Assembly: GCA_002899765.1 (NCBI GenBank) | Contig: PPDH01000003.1 | Location: 1-64,000, forward strand | Direction: 5' to 3' | Origin: Sulfurimonas sp. | GTDB taxonomy: Bacteria; Campylobacterota; Campylobacteria; Campylobacterales; Sulfurimonadaceae | DNA length: 64,000 nt | Part shown: in pieces, positions 18,406 through 29,858 of the stretch | Numbering within the stretch: the stretch's first letter is position 1 | How the letters are laid out: the number at the start of each line of letters is the position of its first letter | Translations under genes and position numbers: made by a program | The notes under the pieces: model-generated | What the model was told of the DNA's origin: nothing | What the model saw: the letters and a program-made list of their open reading frames with translations, nothing else | Database searches by the model: none

Positions 18406-18816
18406 TTAATTAAAATTTTTTTTTATATTTATGTCTAATATAGTGCAAACTTGATTGAAGATATTTTTAGCAAATATATAAAATTCATTTGCGTCTTTAA
18501 GTGTTGGTTTTCCATGGGGGAGAAGTCCCATTTCCGTTGGGTAACGAGATTCGATATAGAGTTCATCAAGAATGCTTAGAGTATCATCATTTACTTCAGT
18601 TAGAGTTGTCGGAAGCATTCTATGTAGTTTCAATAACTTATGGATTTTTGGCGTGTCTATCTCTTTTTCTTCTAAAATAGCTTTGAAACTTTTTTCTATA
18701 CATTGTTGAGCATGAAAGGCGGCAATATTGGTTAAATGTTGATTGTTTATGATTTCTTCTATAGTTAAGAGGTCATCATATGCCGCTTTTAGCCACTCTT
18801 TTGTAAAAGCTCTCAT
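18406..18816 (-). CDS. HEPN-domain protein (toxin of HEPN/MNT pair)
   Basis: A 136-residue helical HEPN protein: TKEWLKAAYDDLLTIEEII at the start, FHAQQCIEKSFKAILEEKEI in the middle, and ESRYPTEMG later. In HEPN/MNT modules the HEPN protein is usually an RNase toxin and the MNT partner modifies it. It overlaps the nucleotidyltransferase gene by 4 bases. It is surrounded by REP arrays. Confidence 0.85.
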   Translation of the reverse strand: MRAFTKEWLKAAYDDLLTIEEIINNQHLTNIAAFHAQQCIEKSFKAILEEKEIDTPKIHKLLKLHRMLPTTLTEVNDDTLSILDELYIESRYPTEMGLLPHGKPTLKDANEFYIFAKNIFNQVCTILDINIKKNFN

Positions 18817-19145
18817 AACAAAGAGATGCCGTCTTTGAGTATTTTTCTGCTAAACATGCTATCCATCTCTATAAATTTAGAGTGCATTGCTTTTGTATGT
18901 GTAATCAAATCCGTGGGAATATCAATCATCAAATCTTTTAATGCTCTTGCAATTTTTAAATGTAGTTGGCTTTTTTCTTTAAAACTTTGAGGTATAAACT
19001 CGTCTTTTGTAACTACATATAAGTCGATATCGCTGTTTTGGGTAGGAGTGCCGTAAGCATAAGAGCCGAACAATATAATTTTTTCAGGGTCAAGAGGTTT
19101 TAAGCGTTCTACTATTTGATGCTTTAAGTCTTCTATATTTATCAT
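18813..19145 (-). CDS. MNT-type nucleotidyltransferase antitoxin
   Basis: A 110-residue minimal nucleotidyltransferase counted from ATG 19145, which has AAGGAGTACAAG upstream. The longer track ORF reads through a REP repeat. It has the pol-beta core ILFGSYAYGTPTQNSDIDLYVV with the GS and DxD residues. In paired systems it AMPylates the HEPN toxin. It stands 5' of, and overlaps, the HEPN gene. Confidence 0.85.
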   Translation of the reverse strand: MINIEDLKHQIVERLKPLDPEKIILFGSYAYGTPTQNSDIDLYVVTKDEFIPQSFKEKSQLHLKIARALKDLMIDIPTDLITHTKAMHSKFIEMDSMFSRKILKDGISLL

Positions 19146-19193
19146 CTTGTACTCCTTTTGTTCGTTTGAAATTATACTATAGTTTTTGGATTT

Positions 19194-19345
19194 TAGATTG
19201 CCGCGCTTGTCATTGCGAGGCTTTGGCCGTGGCAATCTCAATGACGGGAGAGGGCTTGTCATTGCGAGGCTTTAGCCGTGGCAATCTCAATGACGGGAGA
19301 GGGCTTGTCATTGCGAGCGAAGCGCTGCAATCTCAATGACGAGGT
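19194..19345. repeat. three tandem 49-bp REP units
   Basis: CTTGTCATTGCGAGGCTTTG begins a 49-bp unit repeated at 19206, 19255 and 19304. The last copy switches from the GGCTTTAGCC to the GCGAAGCG centre. Confidence 0.85.
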
Positions 19346-19358
19346 GGTTCGCAAGGAC

Positions 19359-19646
19359 TTAAGATATGTCTCTAAGTGTCCATTTGAATATATCTAAAAG
19401 TACTATAGTGTTGTTTTGCAAATCTATAAGATAAGGAATGGTGTAGCCTTTAAAGATGAAATCCCTTATATCTGCATCTTCATAGTAGTTTGATTTGCGA
19501 TATTTGTATGGCATATTAGGGATATTGTTTAGTTTATGAAAAAGATTTTTATTAAAACTACTCGCTTTTGCTTTAGTGTCTTTAGCAATAAACTTTAAAA
19601 TATTTTTTAGATTTTTTGTAAAAATGTCGTCTTTTGTTATCTGCAT
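19359..19646 (-). CDS. ParE/RelE-family toxin
   Basis: A 95-residue protein with the RelE/ParE outline: an N-terminal helix pair, then NMPYKYRKSNYYEDADIRDFIFKGYTIPYLID and a final VLLDIFKW strand. It lies 5 bases downstream of a small antitoxin-like gene. The antitoxin-first order is the usual parDE arrangement. The family call is moderate because the sequence is diverged. Confidence 0.7.
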   Translation of the reverse strand: MQITKDDIFTKNLKNILKFIAKDTKAKASSFNKNLFHKLNNIPNMPYKYRKSNYYEDADIRDFIFKGYTIPYLIDLQNNTIVLLDIFKWTLRDIS

Positions 19647-19651
19647 CTGTT

Positions 19652-19903
19652 TTATAGATTTTGAATATAGTTGTGCATTTCATCCATGTAATCTTTATCG
19701 AGCGGAGTATAAGTTCCGTTGCCGTCTCTGTATCTCTGCACGGCATCGGCTACTCTTTTTTTGGCTTCCTGTGTGGATATAGCAGGGTAGCCATCATCTG
19801 CTAAAGTCGCTATAAACTCTTGGAGCTTATGGTTTATATCTATACCTTTTGAGACTATACTTTCATACATGTCATCTTGGATTTGAAGTTTTAGGGTGTG
19901 CAT
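19652..19903 (-). CDS. small antitoxin of the ParE-like pair
   Basis: An 83-residue protein starting HTLKLQIQDDMYESIVSKGID, a ribbon-helix-helix-like N-terminus, and ending in an acidic tail (LDKDYMDEMHNYIQNL) suited to wrapping the toxin. It is placed directly before the toxin gene. It probably binds DNA and autoregulates the pair. Confidence 0.65.
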   Translation of the reverse strand: MHTLKLQIQDDMYESIVSKGIDINHKLQEFIATLADDGYPAISTQEAKKRVADAVQRYRDGNGTYTPLDKDYMDEMHNYIQNL

Positions 19904-19950
19904 GGTTACTCCTTTGCTTGTTTGTAATTATACTATAGTTTTGTGGACTT

Positions 19951-20133
19951 TAGATTGCCGCGTCGGCTTTGCCTCCTCGCAATGACGGAGGGGGTGAGAT
20001 TGCCGCGCTTCGCTCGCAATGACGGGAAAGCTTCGCTCGCAATGACGGAGGGCGGTCATTGCGAGGCTTTAGCCGCGGCAATCTCAATGACGGACGGGGA
20101 GATTGCCGCGTCTTCCACTCCTCGCAATGACTA
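19951..20133. repeat. REP array before the metalloprotease gene
   Basis: Four palindromic units with GCGTCGGCTTTGCCTCCTCGC, GCGCTTCGCTCGC and GAGGCTTTAGCCGCGGC centres. It ends 41 bases before the protease GTG, so the protease promoter must lie in or next to the repeat. Confidence 0.9.
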
Positions 20134-20174
20134 TATGTGTTATAATAATGTAAAAAACATTTTAGGAGTGTAGC

Positions 20175-22055
20175 GTGGTTAGTGAACTTGAAGTTACCAG
20201 AGTGTATGTAGCTACGTTTAATCGTGCTCCTGATGCGGCGGGGCTTGCTTACTGGGTTAATGACTCTTTTGAGGGCAATGCTGCGATTGAGCAGATTGCG
20301 CAGAGTTTTTTTGATAGTGCGGAGGCGCAGAGTATTTACGTACCTAGTTTGAGTGTTGCTCAGAGGGTCTCTTTGGCATATCTTAACCTTTTTGGCAGAG
20401 AAGCTGACGCGGAAGGGCTTGCTTACTGGGTAGATGAGATAGATAATGGACGTGTCTCTCAAAGCAGCATGATACTCGCACTTGTAAACGGTGCGCAAGA
20501 CAGCGTATATGGAATGGATGCAACTACGCTTGCTAACAAAAGTGAAGTGGGGCTTTACTATGCGCAAAGCTCTCTTGATGATGTTGCGGCTGCTTATGAG
20601 GTGATGGAGGGGGTTACATCGCTGCAGAGTAGTGTGAGTGAGGCTAAGGCGGTAGTAGATTGCCGCGCTTCGCTCGCAATGACGGAAGAGGCTTCGCTCA
20701 CAATGACGGAGGACAGTCATTGCGAGGCTTTAGCCGCGGCAATCTCAATAACGGAAGAGGCGCAAAACAGAAGCGTGACAATAGATGATGTTTTTACTTA
20801 TGATGCTGCTGAAGTTGACGAGTATATAGATGCACTTTATTCATTAAGCAGTTGGAGTAGTTCAGTTGTGACTTACAGCTTTAACGATACTATCCCCTCC
20901 TCTTACTACAGTTTTTACGATAATAGTTTGACATACGGATGGAGCGCACTTAACACTCTGCAAAGAGAAGCGGTTAGAGATGTATTTGAAATGCTTGAGA
21001 CAATCGTGGATGTAGAGTTTGTAGAGGTAGAGAGCGGCGGTGATATGCAGTACAACATCACCTATCAAGAGGCAAGTTCCGGGTTTGCTTTTTACCCAGG
21101 CGGCAGTGAGTTCATGGGCGACGTTTTTTTAGGAAGCGTGTTTAACACAAACCCTCAAGAGTACGGTGTAGCCGTAGGTGAGTACGGCTGGAGCACTATA
21201 GTACATGAGACGGGGCATGCGCTAGGACTTAAGCACCCTTTTGAGGGTTACTACACGCTTGATGATGAGCTTGACAATTTTGCGCACAGTGTCATGTCTT
21301 ACGATACGGGAATGACACTTCTGGCATTGACTTATATAGAAGGTCTGGAATTTGGAGTGAGCTTTGAGTGGGTAAATCCTGAGTCTTACTCCGTTTATGA
21401 TATTTTGACACTACAAGAGATTTACGGCGCAAGTCTTAATAGCAGCAGTGAGGATAATATATATAGTATAGAATTTGGGGAGCTTAAGACCATCTGGGAT
21501 AGCGGCGGAGTGGATACGCTTGATTTCTCGCGAAGTGCGGGGAGTGTTTTTTTGGATATGCAAGACGGGAGCGTCAATACGGTAGGATACATAAGTATAG
21601 AGAATCAGATAGATGCTTTTGTGGAAGAGCTTGAGGATACCCGGATATTCGGACAAGAGAGCTGGGTAAGTGAGAGTTTTTACACTTATGAGACGTCGCT
21701 TTATACAGGAGAGGACAACTTCGCTATAGCCTACGGCACGGTAATAGAAAATCTTGTGAGCGGAGATTTTGATGACGTGATTTTTGATAATGAGGTAGAT
21801 AATATAATCCTTCTTGGCAAAGGTAATGACAAAGTTTATCTTTATGGCGGCTGGGATTATGTAGACGGTGCAGACGGCTATGACACGGTTTACTTTGATG
21901 CGCTGCTTTATGATGTAGAGTTTGAGAAAATCTCCGCAGATGAGTATCTTTTTGTAGGAGATAACTTTGCAGCGACGCTTGTGGGAGTAGAGAGCGTTGT
22001 TTTTAGTGACGGGGTTGTTAAAGAGATAGGATACTTTGATCAGACCTTTGTGTAG
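20175..22055 (+). CDS. DUF4214-serralysin metalloprotease with an in-frame REP insertion
   Basis: A 626-residue secreted M10 (serralysin) type protease starting at GTG. Residues 1-110 carry two DUF4214 units (TRVYVATFNRAPDAAGLAYWV, LAYLNLFGREADAEGLAYWV). Residues about 161-195 are translated REP repeat (CRASLAMTEEASLTMTEDSH). Then comes the catalytic domain with the zinc motif HETGHALGLKHP and Met-turn SVMSYD, followed by a C-terminal beta-roll region (GKGNDKVYLYGGWDYVDGADGYD). It has no signal peptide, consistent with type I secretion by the neighbouring SapDEF-like exporter. It could process or release S-layer proteins, which is inference only. Confidence 0.85.
   Translation: MVSELEVTRVYVATFNRAPDAAGLAYWVNDSFEGNAAIEQIAQSFFDSAEAQSIYVPSLSVAQRVSLAYLNLFGREADAEGLAYWVDEIDNGRVSQSSMILALVNGAQDSVYGMDATTLANKSEVGLYYAQSSLDDVAAAYEVMEGVTSLQSSVSEAKAVVDCRASLAMTEEASLTMTEDSHCEALAAAISITEEAQNRSVTIDDVFTYDAAEVDEYIDALYSLSSWSSSVVTYSFNDTIPSSYYSFYDNSLTYGWSALNTLQREAVRDVFEMLETIVDVEFVEVESGGDMQYNITYQEASSGFAFYPGGSEFMGDVFLGSVFNTNPQEYGVAVGEYGWSTIVHETGHALGLKHPFEGYYTLDDELDNFAHSVMSYDTGMTLLALTYIEGLEFGVSFEWVNPESYSVYDILTLQEIYGASLNSSSEDNIYSIEFGELKTIWDSGGVDTLDFSRSAGSVFLDMQDGSVNTVGYISIENQIDAFVEELEDTRIFGQESWVSESFYTYETSLYTGEDNFAIAYGTVIENLVSGDFDDVIFDNEVDNIILLGKGNDKVYLYGGWDYVDGADGYDTVYFDALLYDVEFEKISADEYLFVGDNFAATLVGVESVVFSDGVVKEIGYFDQTFV
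20657..20755. repeat. REP pair inside the protease coding sequence
   Basis: About 99 bases with GATTGCCGCGCTTCGCTCGC and GTCATTGCGAGGCTTTAGCC units, read in frame by the protease gene between DUF4214 and the peptidase domain. Confidence 0.95.
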
Positions 22056-22071
22056 TTGTTGTAGCTATTTT

Positions 22072-22270
22072 AGATTGCCGCGCTTCGCTCGCAATGACGG
22101 AAAAGGTTCGCTTGCAATGACGGAGTGGCTTGTCATTGCGAGGCTTTAGCCGTGGCAATCTCAATGACGGATGTGTCATTGCGAGGAACGGAGTGACGCG
22201 GCAGTCTGGAGTGGCAAGAGATTGCCGCGCTTCGCTCGCAATGACTAAAGGGCAGTCTGAGATGGCAAGC
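22072..22270. repeat. REP array after the metalloprotease gene
   Basis: About five palindromic units, including CATTGCGAGGAACGGAGTGA and GATTGCCGCGCTTCGCTCGC types. It fills the gap between the protease stop and the GIY-YIG gene. Confidence 0.9.
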
Positions 22271-22272
22271 GG

Positions 22273-22557
22273 TTATAACAGCTCATCATAAATATCCTTC
22301 CATGTCGGGTTTAAAGATTCTATGAGGGCAACTTTCTTTAATCTGCTTCCTGCTTTTAGTTGTTTTTCTCTCGTGATTGCATCTTCTATGGAGTCAAAAA
22401 TCTCATAATAGACTAGACTTTTTATATTGTACTTTGTAGTAAATCCTTTTGTAATATTGTTTTTATGTTCATAAATGCGCTTAATCAAATCGCTTGTAAC
22501 ACCTACATAAAGTGTTTTTGAGTTGTTTGAGAGTATGTAAATATAACCTTTTTTCAT
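22273..22557 (-). CDS. GIY-YIG nuclease-domain protein
   Basis: A 94-residue stand-alone GIY-YIG protein (UPF0213/YhbQ-like). It has YIYILSNNSKTLYVGVTSDL, then KRIYEHKN with the catalytic Arg, and a Glu in ITREKQLKAGSRLKK. Such small single-domain proteins are common, often REP-flanked, and of unproven function. It sits between two REP arrays. Confidence 0.85.
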   Translation of the reverse strand: MKKGYIYILSNNSKTLYVGVTSDLIKRIYEHKNNITKGFTTKYNIKSLVYYEIFDSIEDAITREKQLKAGSRLKKVALIESLNPTWKDIYDELL

Positions 22558-22594
22558 ATGTTACTATAACTTTTGTTTTGTTAATTTTGGCTTT

Positions 22595-22660
22595 AGATTG
22601 CCGCGCTTCGCTCGCAATGACGGAAAGGGTGAGATTGCCGCGCTTCGCTCGCAATGACAT
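22595..22660. repeat. two REP units upstream of the degenerate transposase
   Basis: Two copies of GATTGCCGCGCTTCGCTCGCAATGAC in direct orientation. Confidence 0.9.
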
Positions 22661-22666
22661 GGAGAT

Positions 22667-22709
22667 GACTATGACACCTATTTAAAAATGATAAAATGGT
22701 GTCGGAGTC
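22667..22709. repeat. inverted repeat GACTATGACACC / GGTGTCGGAGTC
   Basis: Imperfect 12-bp arms separated by 19 bases, about 65 bases upstream of the transposase-like ORF. It shares GGTGTC-G with the motif upstream of the intact transposase at 13632-13647. Confidence 0.5.
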
Positions 22710-22774
22710 ATTTAATCGCCTCTTAAGTTTTATTTGCTTACAATTCAGTTTGAAAACAATATTAAGGAACTGAT

Positions 22775-23455
22775 TTGGCGCGAAAAGTTAGGATTTTTGT
22801 TAAAGACTCTTCACAACATGTGATACTAAAGAGTTTGGATAAACTTGCTATTTTTCAAGACGAATCAGACTACATGGCGTTTGCGGACATCTTGCGGGAG
22901 TCTAGTTCAAACAGCGCTCTGGCTGTTCATGCTTATGTTTTGATGCCGCACTTTTTTGAATTTTTGGCTACGCCTTCAAATGAAGATGCTTTGTCAAAGT
23001 TTATGCAGAGTCTGGGCAGAAAATATGTCGGCTACTTTAACAAAAAGTACAATCGCGTAGGAACTATTTTCGAGGGCAGATATAAATCTTCTCTTGTATA
23101 GGATGAGAGATATCTTTTTGACGTGATGCGCTACATAGAGAAACTTGCGCCAAAAGGACATCCCTTTAGCAGCATTCATAAAAATCTCTACGGCAAAAAA
23201 GATGAAATCGTCTCTTATCATGATTTGTACAAAAAGCTTGGATTTACAGACGAGCAGAGGGTAGAAAAATATGGTGAGTTATTTAACTCTGATGCAGATA
23301 ATGCCAAAGAGAGTTTTATAAAAAGATGTTTAGAAAAACAGAGTGTGACGGGCAGCGAGGATTTTGTAAAAAATCTTGAAAAAATTGTGGGAATTTCTCT
23401 AACTCTAAAAGAGAGAGGACGACCTAAAAAAGAAGATAAAGAAAAAGGAAAAAAA
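22775..23455 (+). pseudogene. degenerate RayT-type transposase, in-frame TAG and lost HUH motif
   Basis: A RayT-like protein from TTG 22775. It keeps SLGRKYVGYFNKKYNRVGTIFEGRYKSSLV with the tyrosine, but the usual MPNHxHLL is MPHFFEFL, so the HUH metal site is gone. TAG at 23099-23101 interrupts it in frame. DERYLFDVMRYIEKLAPKGHPF then continues the family pattern to a basic GRPKKEDKEKG end. No stop separates it from sapC, so the frame runs straight on into the next gene. It is probably an inactive relic, though use of the domain as a leader or DNA-binding module of SapC cannot be excluded. Confidence 0.8.
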
Positions 23456-24160
23456 ATGTATAAAAATTTAGTAATATTGGACAAAGAGAAACACAAAGAG
23501 CTTAAGATAAGCCCTTTAGAGGACCTTAACTTTGCAAAGAGCGCGGCGTATATCCCTATTTTGGCAAATGAAGTAGCACAAGTCGGTGCGGCGTTTCCAG
23601 TGGTGTTTACGGCAGGAGAGACTCCTGAGATAATGGCAATCGTATCTTTGGGAGCTGAGAGTCTGGCAATCCGTGAAGATGGAAAGTGGATAACTTCTTA
23701 TGTTCCTTCATACTTAAGAAAATACCCTTTTTCTTTGGCAAGCACGAAAGAAAATCCTAACCAAAAAGTTATTATTATAGATGAAGACTCATCTCTTTTT
23801 TCAAAATCAAAAGGCAGACAGCTTTTTAAAAAAGACGGTGAAAAATCAGAAACCCTAGAGCATGCCATAAATTTCTTAACATCACATGACAAGCAAATGA
23901 GTGTTACTTTAAATGTTGCAAAACTAATCGCACAAAGCGGAATCCTTGAAGAGAGAGAGATATCCGTGGGCGAAGGTGAAGAGAAAAAAGTGTTGGTTAA
24001 CGGGTTTAAAGTAGTTAACAAAGAAAAGCTTAATGCACTAAGTGATGATATCTTAGCCGACTGGGTAAGAAAGGGAATCATGACTATGATAGATGCGCAT
24101 CTGAAATCATTGGAAAATATTCAGACTCTTTTTGAGATAGCGCAAAAAAGACAGAGCTGA
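23456..24160 (+). CDS. SapC family protein
   Basis: A 234-residue SapC-family (PF07277-type) protein. Key blocks are NFAKSAAYIPILANEVAQVGAAFPVVF, the WITSYVPSYLRKYPF block and VIIIDEDSSLF. ATG 23456 is chosen because AAAGGAA lies just before it and the family starts here (MYKNLVILDKEKHKELKI). The ORF track runs the frame back to 23123 through the transposase relic. In C. fetus, sapC heads the sapCDEF S-layer secretion operon, and here too the three exporter genes follow. Its molecular role is not known to me. Confidence 0.85.
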   Translation: MYKNLVILDKEKHKELKISPLEDLNFAKSAAYIPILANEVAQVGAAFPVVFTAGETPEIMAIVSLGAESLAIREDGKWITSYVPSYLRKYPFSLASTKENPNQKVIIIDEDSSLFSKSKGRQLFKKDGEKSETLEHAINFLTSHDKQMSVTLNVAKLIAQSGILEEREISVGEGEEKKVLVNGFKVVNKEKLNALSDDILADWVRKGIMTMIDAHLKSLENIQTLFEIAQKRQS

Positions 24161-24162
24161 TT

Positions 24163-24380
24163 CGCAATGACGAAAATAGTCACTGTGAGGAACGGAGTGA
24201 CGCGGCAGTCTGAAGTGGCAAGAGATTGCCGCGCTTCGCTCGCAATGACGGATATGTCACTGCGAGGAGTGAAACGACGCGGCAGTCTGGAGTGACAAGA
24301 GATTGCCGCGCTTCGCTCGCAATGACGGGGAATGCTTTGCCTCCTCGCAATGACAGAAAACGTCGCAATGACAATGACGT
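24163..24380. repeat. REP array between sapC and the exporter operon
   Basis: About five palindromic units (CACTGTGAGGAACGGAGTGA, GATTGCCGCGCTTCGCTCGC and CACTGCGAGGAGTGAAACGA types). It separates sapC from the ABC exporter genes, so it might act as an mRNA-stability or attenuation boundary. Confidence 0.9.
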
Positions 24381-24408
24381 GAGATAGTAAATAGTAAAAA
24401 GGAATTTA

Positions 24409-26217
24409 ATGGCAAATAGACCATCAAAAGCACAAAACAAAAAAGTATCGGAACTGCGAGAAGCTATACTGAAATCGAAGAAATCATTTATAATAGTAGG
24501 TTTTTTTAGTTTGTTTATAAACATTCTTATGCTTGTTCCGCCTCTTTACATGTTACAGCTTTATGACAGAGTTTTGGCGAGCAGAAGTGAAGACACTCTT
24601 ATCATGTTAACACTGATAGTCGTTTTCATGTTTCTAATCATGGCACTTTTAGAAATCGTGAGGTCGCGCGTACTTGTAAAAGTCGGAAATAAGCTTGACA
24701 GCCTGCTTAGTCAAAGAGTTTTTGACTCTGTATTTGAGCTTGCGCAAAAGTATCCCGGAAAAGCTTCGTCTATGCCTCTAAACGACCTCACGCAGGTGAG
24801 ACAGTTTATGACGGGGAACGGGCTTTTTGCATTTTTTGATGCGCCTTGGATTGTCATCTACATAGCTGTTTTATTTATGTTTCACCCTATATTTGGATAT
24901 TTTGCCATATTTGCGGCGATTGTTCTGGTCGCTCTTACGATTATAAATGAGTACTCGACAAAACAAAAGCTTGCCGAAGCTAATGCACTCAGCCGTTCAT
25001 CAAGCGCATTTGTCGATTCAAATCTAAGAAACGCAGATATTGTACATGCTATGGGTATGAAAGAGAGTATCCGTAAGATTTGGGAAGAGCGTTATTTCGG
25101 TTTTTTAAATGCACAAAATGACGCAAGTAACAGTGCGGGAGTTTTTTCAAATGTCTCAAAAAGCCTAAGAATGCTATTTCAGTCACTTATACTTGGTATA
25201 GGTGCTTACTTGGCTATTAGCATGGAGCTGACTCCCGGAATGATGATTGCGGGTTCTATCATCATGGGCAGGGCTTTAGCACCTTTGGATCTTATTATAG
25301 GCAGCTGGAAAGGTTTTAGCAGTGCCAGAGCTTCTTACCAAAAACTGGAAGGTCTTCTTGAGGAGTTCCCAAAATATAAAGAGTATATGCAGCTTCCTGC
25401 CCCAATGGGAGAAGTTTTACTCGAAAGTGCGGTTGTCGTTCCTCCCGGTGCGCAGCAGCCATCACTTAGAGGTATATCCATGCTGATTCAAAAAGGTGAT
25501 GTTGTGGGCATCATCGGACCGAGTGCTGCGGGTAAATCATCACTTGCCAGAGTAATTTTGGGTCTTTGGCCGTTGGCTGCGGGTAAAGCAAGGCTTGATA
25601 AAGCGGATATCTATCAGTGGGATAAACATGATTTGGGGCAGTACATCGGCTACCTGCCACAAGACATAGAGCTGTTTGAGGGAACTATCTCTCAAAACAT
25701 CGCAAGATTCGGCGAGGTAGACTCTCAAAAAGTCGTAGATGCTGCACAAAGAGCGGGTGTTCATGAGATGATACTTAGACTTCCTGATGGCTATGACACC
25801 AAAATCGGCGCAGGCGGCGCAACTCTCTCAGGCGGGCATAGACAAAGAGTCGGACTTGCAAGAGCGATTTACAACAATCCCGTTTTAGTGGTTTTAGATG
25901 AGCCTAACTCAAATCTTGATGATGTCGGAGAAGCAGGACTTGTAAATGCCATCAACTACTTAAAGCAGATAGGCTCTACGGTAGTGATTATCACGCATAG
26001 ACCAAGCATCCTTCAAGTAACAAACAAGCTCGCAGTTATAAAGCAAGGTGCGCTTGAGCTTTACGGAAACACTAATGACGTTTTAGCGCAGCTATCTAAA
26101 AATGCACAGCAAGCGCAAGCACAAACGGCGCAAAATACTCCTAGTACGAAAAGCCAGCCGTCACAAAATGCACCTAAAATATCACTCAGCAAGCCTGAAA
26201 ATGAAGGAAAACTATGA
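24409..26217 (+). CDS. type I secretion system ABC transporter (PrtD/SapD-like)
   Basis: A 602-residue exporter half-transporter. The N-terminal membrane domain has about six segments (VGFFSLFINILMLVPPLYMLQLYDRVL is the T1SS permease signature). The nucleotide-binding domain has Walker A GPSAAGKSSLAR, signature LSGGHRQRVGLARA and Walker B VVLDEPNSNLD. It lacks the C39 peptidase-like domain of RTX-toxin exporters, as in PrtD/RsaD. A Gln/Ala-rich C-terminal tail follows. It has ribosome binding site AAAAAGGAATTTAATG and overlaps the next gene by 4 bases. Probable cargo is the DUF4214 beta-roll proteins. Confidence 0.92.
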   Translation: MANRPSKAQNKKVSELREAILKSKKSFIIVGFFSLFINILMLVPPLYMLQLYDRVLASRSEDTLIMLTLIVVFMFLIMALLEIVRSRVLVKVGNKLDSLLSQRVFDSVFELAQKYPGKASSMPLNDLTQVRQFMTGNGLFAFFDAPWIVIYIAVLFMFHPIFGYFAIFAAIVLVALTIINEYSTKQKLAEANALSRSSSAFVDSNLRNADIVHAMGMKESIRKIWEERYFGFLNAQNDASNSAGVFSNVSKSLRMLFQSLILGIGAYLAISMELTPGMMIAGSIIMGRALAPLDLIIGSWKGFSSARASYQKLEGLLEEFPKYKEYMQLPAPMGEVLLESAVVVPPGAQQPSLRGISMLIQKGDVVGIIGPSAAGKSSLARVILGLWPLAAGKARLDKADIYQWDKHDLGQYIGYLPQDIELFEGTISQNIARFGEVDSQKVVDAAQRAGVHEMILRLPDGYDTKIGAGGATLSGGHRQRVGLARAIYNNPVLVVLDEPNSNLDDVGEAGLVNAINYLKQIGSTVVIITHRPSILQVTNKLAVIKQGALELYGNTNDVLAQLSKNAQQAQAQTAQNTPSTKSQPSQNAPKISLSKPENEGKL

Positions 26218-27501
26218 GCGTAGAACAAGAGATAAAGATGCCTTCTACAGATGACTCTAAGGTTATAGGTTTTGGTTTGGCAGTCGTTTTTTTACTCTTT
26301 GGAGTATTTGGCGGATGGGCAGCTTTTGCACCGCTTGCAGAATCTTCGGTAGCAATCGGTAAAATTTCGGCTGATTTGGATAAAAAAACACTGCAGCATT
26401 TAGAGGGCGGTGTTATAGAGAGTATACATGTCAAAGACGGTGATGAGGTAAAAAAAGGCGATCTGCTTTTAAAGCTTAGAGATGTTCACATAAAAAGCCA
26501 GTTAGACATCTTCAAAACACAGTATGACGACGCTTCGGCGCTTTATGCCAGACTTGTAGCGCAAAGAGATAACAAAAATAGCGTTGTCTATCCTGATGAG
26601 CTGCAAAACGAGAGCATAAAAAAAGAGCAAAACAACATCTTTTATGAGACAAAAAAGAGTATAGAAGATGAGAAAATTATCTCTCAAAACAGAGTTGTAC
26701 AGTTACAAAATCAGATAGAGGGTTTAAACTCTCTTATGGAGGCGAAAAAATCCAGACTAGCGTCCATTAAAGAGGAGATTTTAGAGTGGGAAGACCTTTA
26801 TAGACAAAAGCTCGTAGACAAACTTAAAATCAGAGAGTTAAGCAGAGAACAAAACAGTATTGAGGGTGATATCTCTCAAACTGCATCAGAAATAGCAAAA
26901 CTCAGCGAAGCCATCAATGAGACGAAAAATCAGCAGCTCCTTAGAGAAAAAGAGTTTACAAAAGAGACACTGGGCGAGCTTGTAAAAGCAAAATATATGC
27001 TTTTTGATCTTAAGTCAAAAATAGTTTCGGTTGAAGATACGCTGCTAAGAACAAATATCGTCGCACCGATTGACGGTACTGTTGTCGGTTTGAGTCTGCA
27101 CACGGTCGGCGGTGTAGTATCTCCCGGTAGAGATATTTTACAAATCGTTCCACAGGATTCAAAACTCATTGTTGTGGCGCAAGTACAGACATCAGATGTC
27201 GACAAGGTTAAAGTCGGACTTATGGCAGACATAAGATTTTCAGCTTTTAACGTACAAAAAGCTCATGTCGTAGAGGGAAGAGTCGTACATGTCTCGGCTG
27301 ACAGCTTTATGGATGAGAAGAGCGGAATGCCTTACTATGAAGCAAAAATCGAAGTGACGAAAAACGGTGAAGTGCAGCTTGTAGATTATGGATTTGAGCT
27401 GGTATCGGGTATGCCTGCAGAGGTTATTATAAAGACCTCAGAGAGAACGGTGCTTAGTTATTTGGTAAAACCGTTTACGGATATGATTGCTAGGGGATTC
27501 A

Positions 27502-27512
<11 letters not shown>
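26214..27512 (+). CDS. HlyD-family periplasmic adaptor (PrtE/SapE-like)
   Basis: A 432-residue membrane fusion protein. One N-terminal membrane segment (VIGFGLAVVFLLFGVFGGWAAFAPLA) is followed by the lipoyl half GGVIESIHVKDGDEVKKGDLLL. A long coiled coil follows, then LRTNIVAPIDGTVVGLSLHTVGGVVSPG and the beta-barrel. It joins the ABC exporter to the TolC-like duct. It overlaps both neighbours, so the three genes form a tight operon. Confidence 0.92.
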
Positions 27513-29855
<2,343 letters not shown>

Positions 29856-29858
29856 AGC

